Shown here piece by piece: positions 25,582 to 27,525 of a stretch of DNA of 27,525 nt. Under the pieces are notes generated by a model. The model made no database searches. It saw nothing but the letters and a program-made list of their open reading frames with translations, and was not told the origin of the DNA. The position numbers and the translations under genes were made by a program. Position 1 is the stretch's first letter. Each line of letters begins with the position of its first letter. Source of the stretch: JAHEAO01 sp037968535 (lineage in GTDB: Bacteria; Pseudomonadota; Alphaproteobacteria; Rhodobacterales; Rhodobacteraceae); contig JBBKVT010000169.1 of the NCBI GenBank assembly GCA_037968535.1, positions 1 to 27,525 of the forward strand, in the 5' to 3' direction.

Positions 25582-26379
25582 ATGTCCATTTCTCTTTTCC
25601 CCGATGTAACCGTCAACGGCACCACCATTCCTTCGTCGGCGATTGCTGCCGAAGCCCAGAATCATCATGCGCCAAAGGGCAAGCCCGGCCTTGCCTGGCG
25701 CAAGGCGGCCCGTGCTTTGACCGTGCGCCAGCTATTGCTGGAAGAGGCACACCGGCGTGGCATTGCTGCGGTGCCCGAAGAAGTCGACCCCGGCCGCAGC
25801 GAAACCGAAGACGAGTCGCTGATCCGTGCGCTTCTAGAAGACGCCATTGACGTGCCAAAACCTTCGGAAGATGCCGTGCACGCCGAATGGGCCAAGGCTC
25901 CGGATCGGTATCGGGCGCCCCCACTGTGGGAGGTCTCGCACATTCTTTGCGCCTGTGATCCCGGTGAGAATGACGGCGCCACCGCCGCGCGGGTGCGGGC
26001 CGACGTGCTGATTGACGCGCTGCACAAAGGCGTGCGGCGTTTCGCGGATCTTGCGGCAAGCGACAGCGATTGCGGGTCGAAAGCTAATGGTGGAGCGCTT
26101 GGTCAGCTTGGACCAGGTGACACGGTCCCAGAGTTCGAGGTCGTACTGCGCCAACTCGCCGAAGGCGAGATGTCTCAAGAGCCCGTGCGGACGCGCTTTG
26201 GCTGGCATATCGTCAAGTTGGATGCATTTGCCGAAGGTCAGGTGCTGCCATTCGAAGTGGTCGGTCCGAAGCTGGCCGAAGCGATGGAAAAGGCCGCCTG
26301 GACCAAGGCCGCGCAATCCTTCACTGACGGGCTGGTTTCGGCGGCGAATATCTCGGGTCCGGATATCCGATCCCTCTGA
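25582..26379 (+). CDS. Parvulin-type peptidyl-prolyl cis-trans isomerase of the nar operon
   Basis: Protein-folding helper. The 265-residue product has no signal peptide, so it should act in the cytoplasm. The N-terminal 110 residues are a helical SurA/NifM-like part. The parvulin (PpiC/rotamase) domain is at about 112-215, recognisable from EVSHILCACDP, GGALGQLGPGDTVPEFE and TRFGWHIVKLD. It starts 3 bases after narI, so it belongs to the operon. Parvulin genes behind narI are known in other proteobacterial nar clusters, where a role in nitrate reductase maturation is presumed. The exact client is unproven here. Confidence 0.88.
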   Translation: MSISLFPDVTVNGTTIPSSAIAAEAQNHHAPKGKPGLAWRKAARALTVRQLLLEEAHRRGIAAVPEEVDPGRSETEDESLIRALLEDAIDVPKPSEDAVHAEWAKAPDRYRAPPLWEVSHILCACDPGENDGATAARVRADVLIDALHKGVRRFADLAASDSDCGSKANGGALGQLGPGDTVPEFEVVLRQLAEGEMSQEPVRTRFGWHIVKLDAFAEGQVLPFEVVGPKLAEAMEKAAWTKAAQSFTDGLVSAANISGPDIRSL

Positions 26380-26394
26380 CACGGAGGATTGATC

Positions 26395-26651
26395 ATGAAG
26401 ACCACAGGCAGGAGCGTGTCTGAGAGTGTCAGAAGGGCCCCGATGGTTGTGGTGCACTGTGACAGTACCTCGACTTTCTGGCCGAGCAGCATTTTCGCGA
26501 AAGGGCGATCTGTTCCCTGATCGAAGCACGCGCCGAGGTTACTATGTCAGACAGGGCCGCGATGGCGATAGTGTTGGATTTTCTAGGCGCCGAGTTGCCC
26601 GCTGCGGAAGAGAATGCTGGAAGGCCGAACACCCTCGGCCGTCGGATTTGA
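26395..26651 (+). pseudogene. Hemerythrin-domain gene relic, frameshifted
   Basis: An ATG at 26395 with a strong ribosome site (ACGGAGG, 26381-26387) lies 15 bases behind ppiC, as expected for the next operon gene. Its own frame (MKTTGRSVSESVRRAPMVVV) soon leaves anything plausible. From 26463 a different frame encodes QYLDFLAEQHFRERAICSLI and then RAAMAIVLDFLGAELP, which resembles the start of small hemerythrin-like (four-helix, di-iron) proteins found in nar clusters. That frame ends at 26651. The usual H..DEEEDLFP iron-ligand segment after ELP is missing. So both a frameshift near 26460 and loss of the second half are needed to explain it. The family call is from memory of the pattern and is moderate. 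Confidence 0.55.
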
Positions 26652-26653
26652 TC

Positions 26654-26797
26654 ATGCTGGCTGACCTTTTGGAGCGTAATCGATCCTGGTCGCATGTTTG
26701 GCGTGACGAGCAACCCTGATATTTTGCTCGCCTCGCAGCGCGACAGTACCCTGAATTCTTCTGGATCGGCTGCTCTGACAGCCGCGTTTCGGCCCAT
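26654..26797 (+). pseudogene. Beta-carbonic anhydrase fragment with in-frame stop
   Basis: One + strand frame from ATG 26654 reads MLADLLERNRSWSHVWRDEQP, then TGA (26717-26719), then YFARLAARQYPEFFWIGCSD and SRV. This is the conserved N-terminus of beta-carbonic anhydrases, including the zinc/active-site motif C-x-D-x-R. Similarity ends near 26797. The later zinc motif (H-x2-C) and the remaining 150 or so residues are absent. The frame itself stays open to a TGA at 26927 but shows no further family features. The intact enzyme interconverts CO2 and bicarbonate; this copy cannot. Confidence 0.72.
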
Positions 26798-26929
26798 CGC
26801 CCTGCTGAGGTTGGTGAAGTTCAGGACAAGGCCTTGCCAGAAGACGCTCGGTTTTTGGAAGATCGCGCATCAAGCATGACCGATGGAAGGTCGGACCGGC
26901 TTTCCAATGTGAGACAACGCCTTGGCTGA

Positions 26930-27358
26930 TTGCCAGAACGGTACATTTTCGGCACGCCCAGCACCATCACCGGGGGCGACTGCCGGGCGGCGCTCCGCTC
27001 CATACCGAGAAAAACGGCATAGCGCCTCTCGGCGATATTCATCGCCGGAGTGGTCATGCCGACTTGGCGCAGCCAGAGAACACGATGCCAGCCTGCCAGC
27101 CTAGCGCATTGTCGACAGACCCTCTGTCTCTGCGTCGAATCGTATTTCGAATTGTTCCATCAAGTGGAAGATTTGCAGGGTATTTCCTCGTGCGGTCTCG
27201 TCAACGCAAGCGGCCATTTCCCCTTCAAAACTACACCCGCCCATACACCGTCGTTTGCCTGTCTTCTCTCTCAAGCGGGTAGTTTAAAGCCGTTCGTGTG
27301 CATAGTATGTTCAAAACGGGTCTGAACAAGCAATTCGAGACCCTGAGGAGACGGACAA
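26930..27358. other. Non-coding stretch before dusA
   Basis: No frame here has a ribosome site plus recognisable product. Stops are scattered in all frames and composition is less GC-biased than in the genes. A short + segment (IFGTPSTITGGDCRAAL, near 26944-26994) faintly recalls the second motif of carbonic anhydrases, but too weakly to call. The stretch probably contains gene debris and the dusA promoter; no clear hexamers were identified. Confidence 0.4.
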
Positions 27359-27525
27359 ATGCTGAATGACGCAGCCACACCGGCCGCGCGCTTATCTATT
27401 GCGCCGATGATGGATTGGACCGACCGCCACTGTCGCTACCTGCACCGGCGGATGACGACCCATGCGCTGCTCTATACCGAGATGGTCACCGCCCCTGCAC
27501 TGGTGCGTGGCGGCGCGCGGCATCT
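27359..27525 (+). CDS. dusA: tRNA-dihydrouridine synthase A, 3' end cut by window
   Basis: Flavoenzyme that reduces uridines in the D-loop of tRNA. Only the first 55 or so residues are in the window. ATG 27359 is preceded by GAGGAG (27344-27349). The N-terminus RLSIAPMMDWTDRHCRYLHR followed by ALLYTEMVTAPALVRG is characteristic of DusA: the start of the TIM barrel with the FMN-binding APMMDWTD segment. It is not related in function to the nar operon and marks the return to housekeeping genes. Confidence 0.9.
   Translation, partial: MLNDAATPAARLSIAPMMDWTDRHCRYLHRRMTTHALLYTEMVTAPALVRGGARH

Noticed and set aside
26717..26719. TGA in the carbonic anhydrase relic as selenocysteine or readthrough codon
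   Set aside because: The family has no Cys or Sec at this position, and the rest of the enzyme is missing anyway.
1..27525. tRNA, rRNA, CRISPR arrays, insertion sequences, attachment sites
   Set aside because: None seen: no transposase or integrase frames, no spaced direct repeats, and no tRNA-like cloverleaf noticed by eye. A tRNAscan or repeat search would be decisive.

Overview
The window is GC-rich, tightly packed bacterial DNA. Most genes are transcribed rightward, often with 4-base ATGA overlaps, and there are no rRNA, tRNA, CRISPR or transposase genes. The gene content points to a facultatively denitrifying or nitrate-respiring alphaproteobacterium, most likely in the Rhodobacterales near Paracoccus or the roseobacters. 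The main reason is the nar locus: a cluster-less FNR-family regulator of the NarR type lies divergent from a double-length, fused NarK transporter, an arrangement described in Paracoccus. This placement is inference, because no database search was possible.

Layout. (1) 1-6450: a stress and energy-storage group with an FtsH-type membrane protease, a stand-alone poly(3-hydroxyalkanoate) synthase overlapping it by 4 bases, and a P2-type cation ATPase broken by a one-base frameshift at a G run. (2) 6451-10044: a histidine kinase and NarL/LuxR-type response regulator, followed on the other strand by two exported-looking proteins, one almost pure Gly/Ser in its middle. (3) 10045-11066: about 1 kb with inverted repeats and no convincing gene. 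(4) 11067-15089: a TetR regulator and an HlyD/FtsX/ATPase export system (DevBCA or MacB-like) in one operon with a small membrane protein. (5) 15127-26379: narR (leftward), then narK, narG, narH, narJ, narI and a parvulin (ppiC), which together build and supply the membrane-bound respiratory nitrate reductase. Two FNR-type palindromes lie between narR and narK. (6) 26395-26930: two gene relics, a frameshifted hemerythrin-domain gene directly behind ppiC and a beta-carbonic anhydrase fragment with an in-frame stop. (7) 26930-27358: apparently non-coding. (8) 27359-end: the start of dusA.

How they work together. NarK imports nitrate and exports nitrite. NarGHI reduces nitrate at the cytoplasmic face with electrons from quinol, and NarJ inserts the molybdenum cofactor. 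NarR and an FNR-type protein would switch the operon on under low oxygen with nitrate. FtsH, PhaC and the cation ATPase fit an accessory module for low-oxygen or stress conditions. I see no clearly new defence or mobile system. The most unusual items are the decaying tail of the nar operon, the broken and site-altered P-type ATPase, and the two-component system paired with Gly/Ser-rich and signal-peptide proteins.
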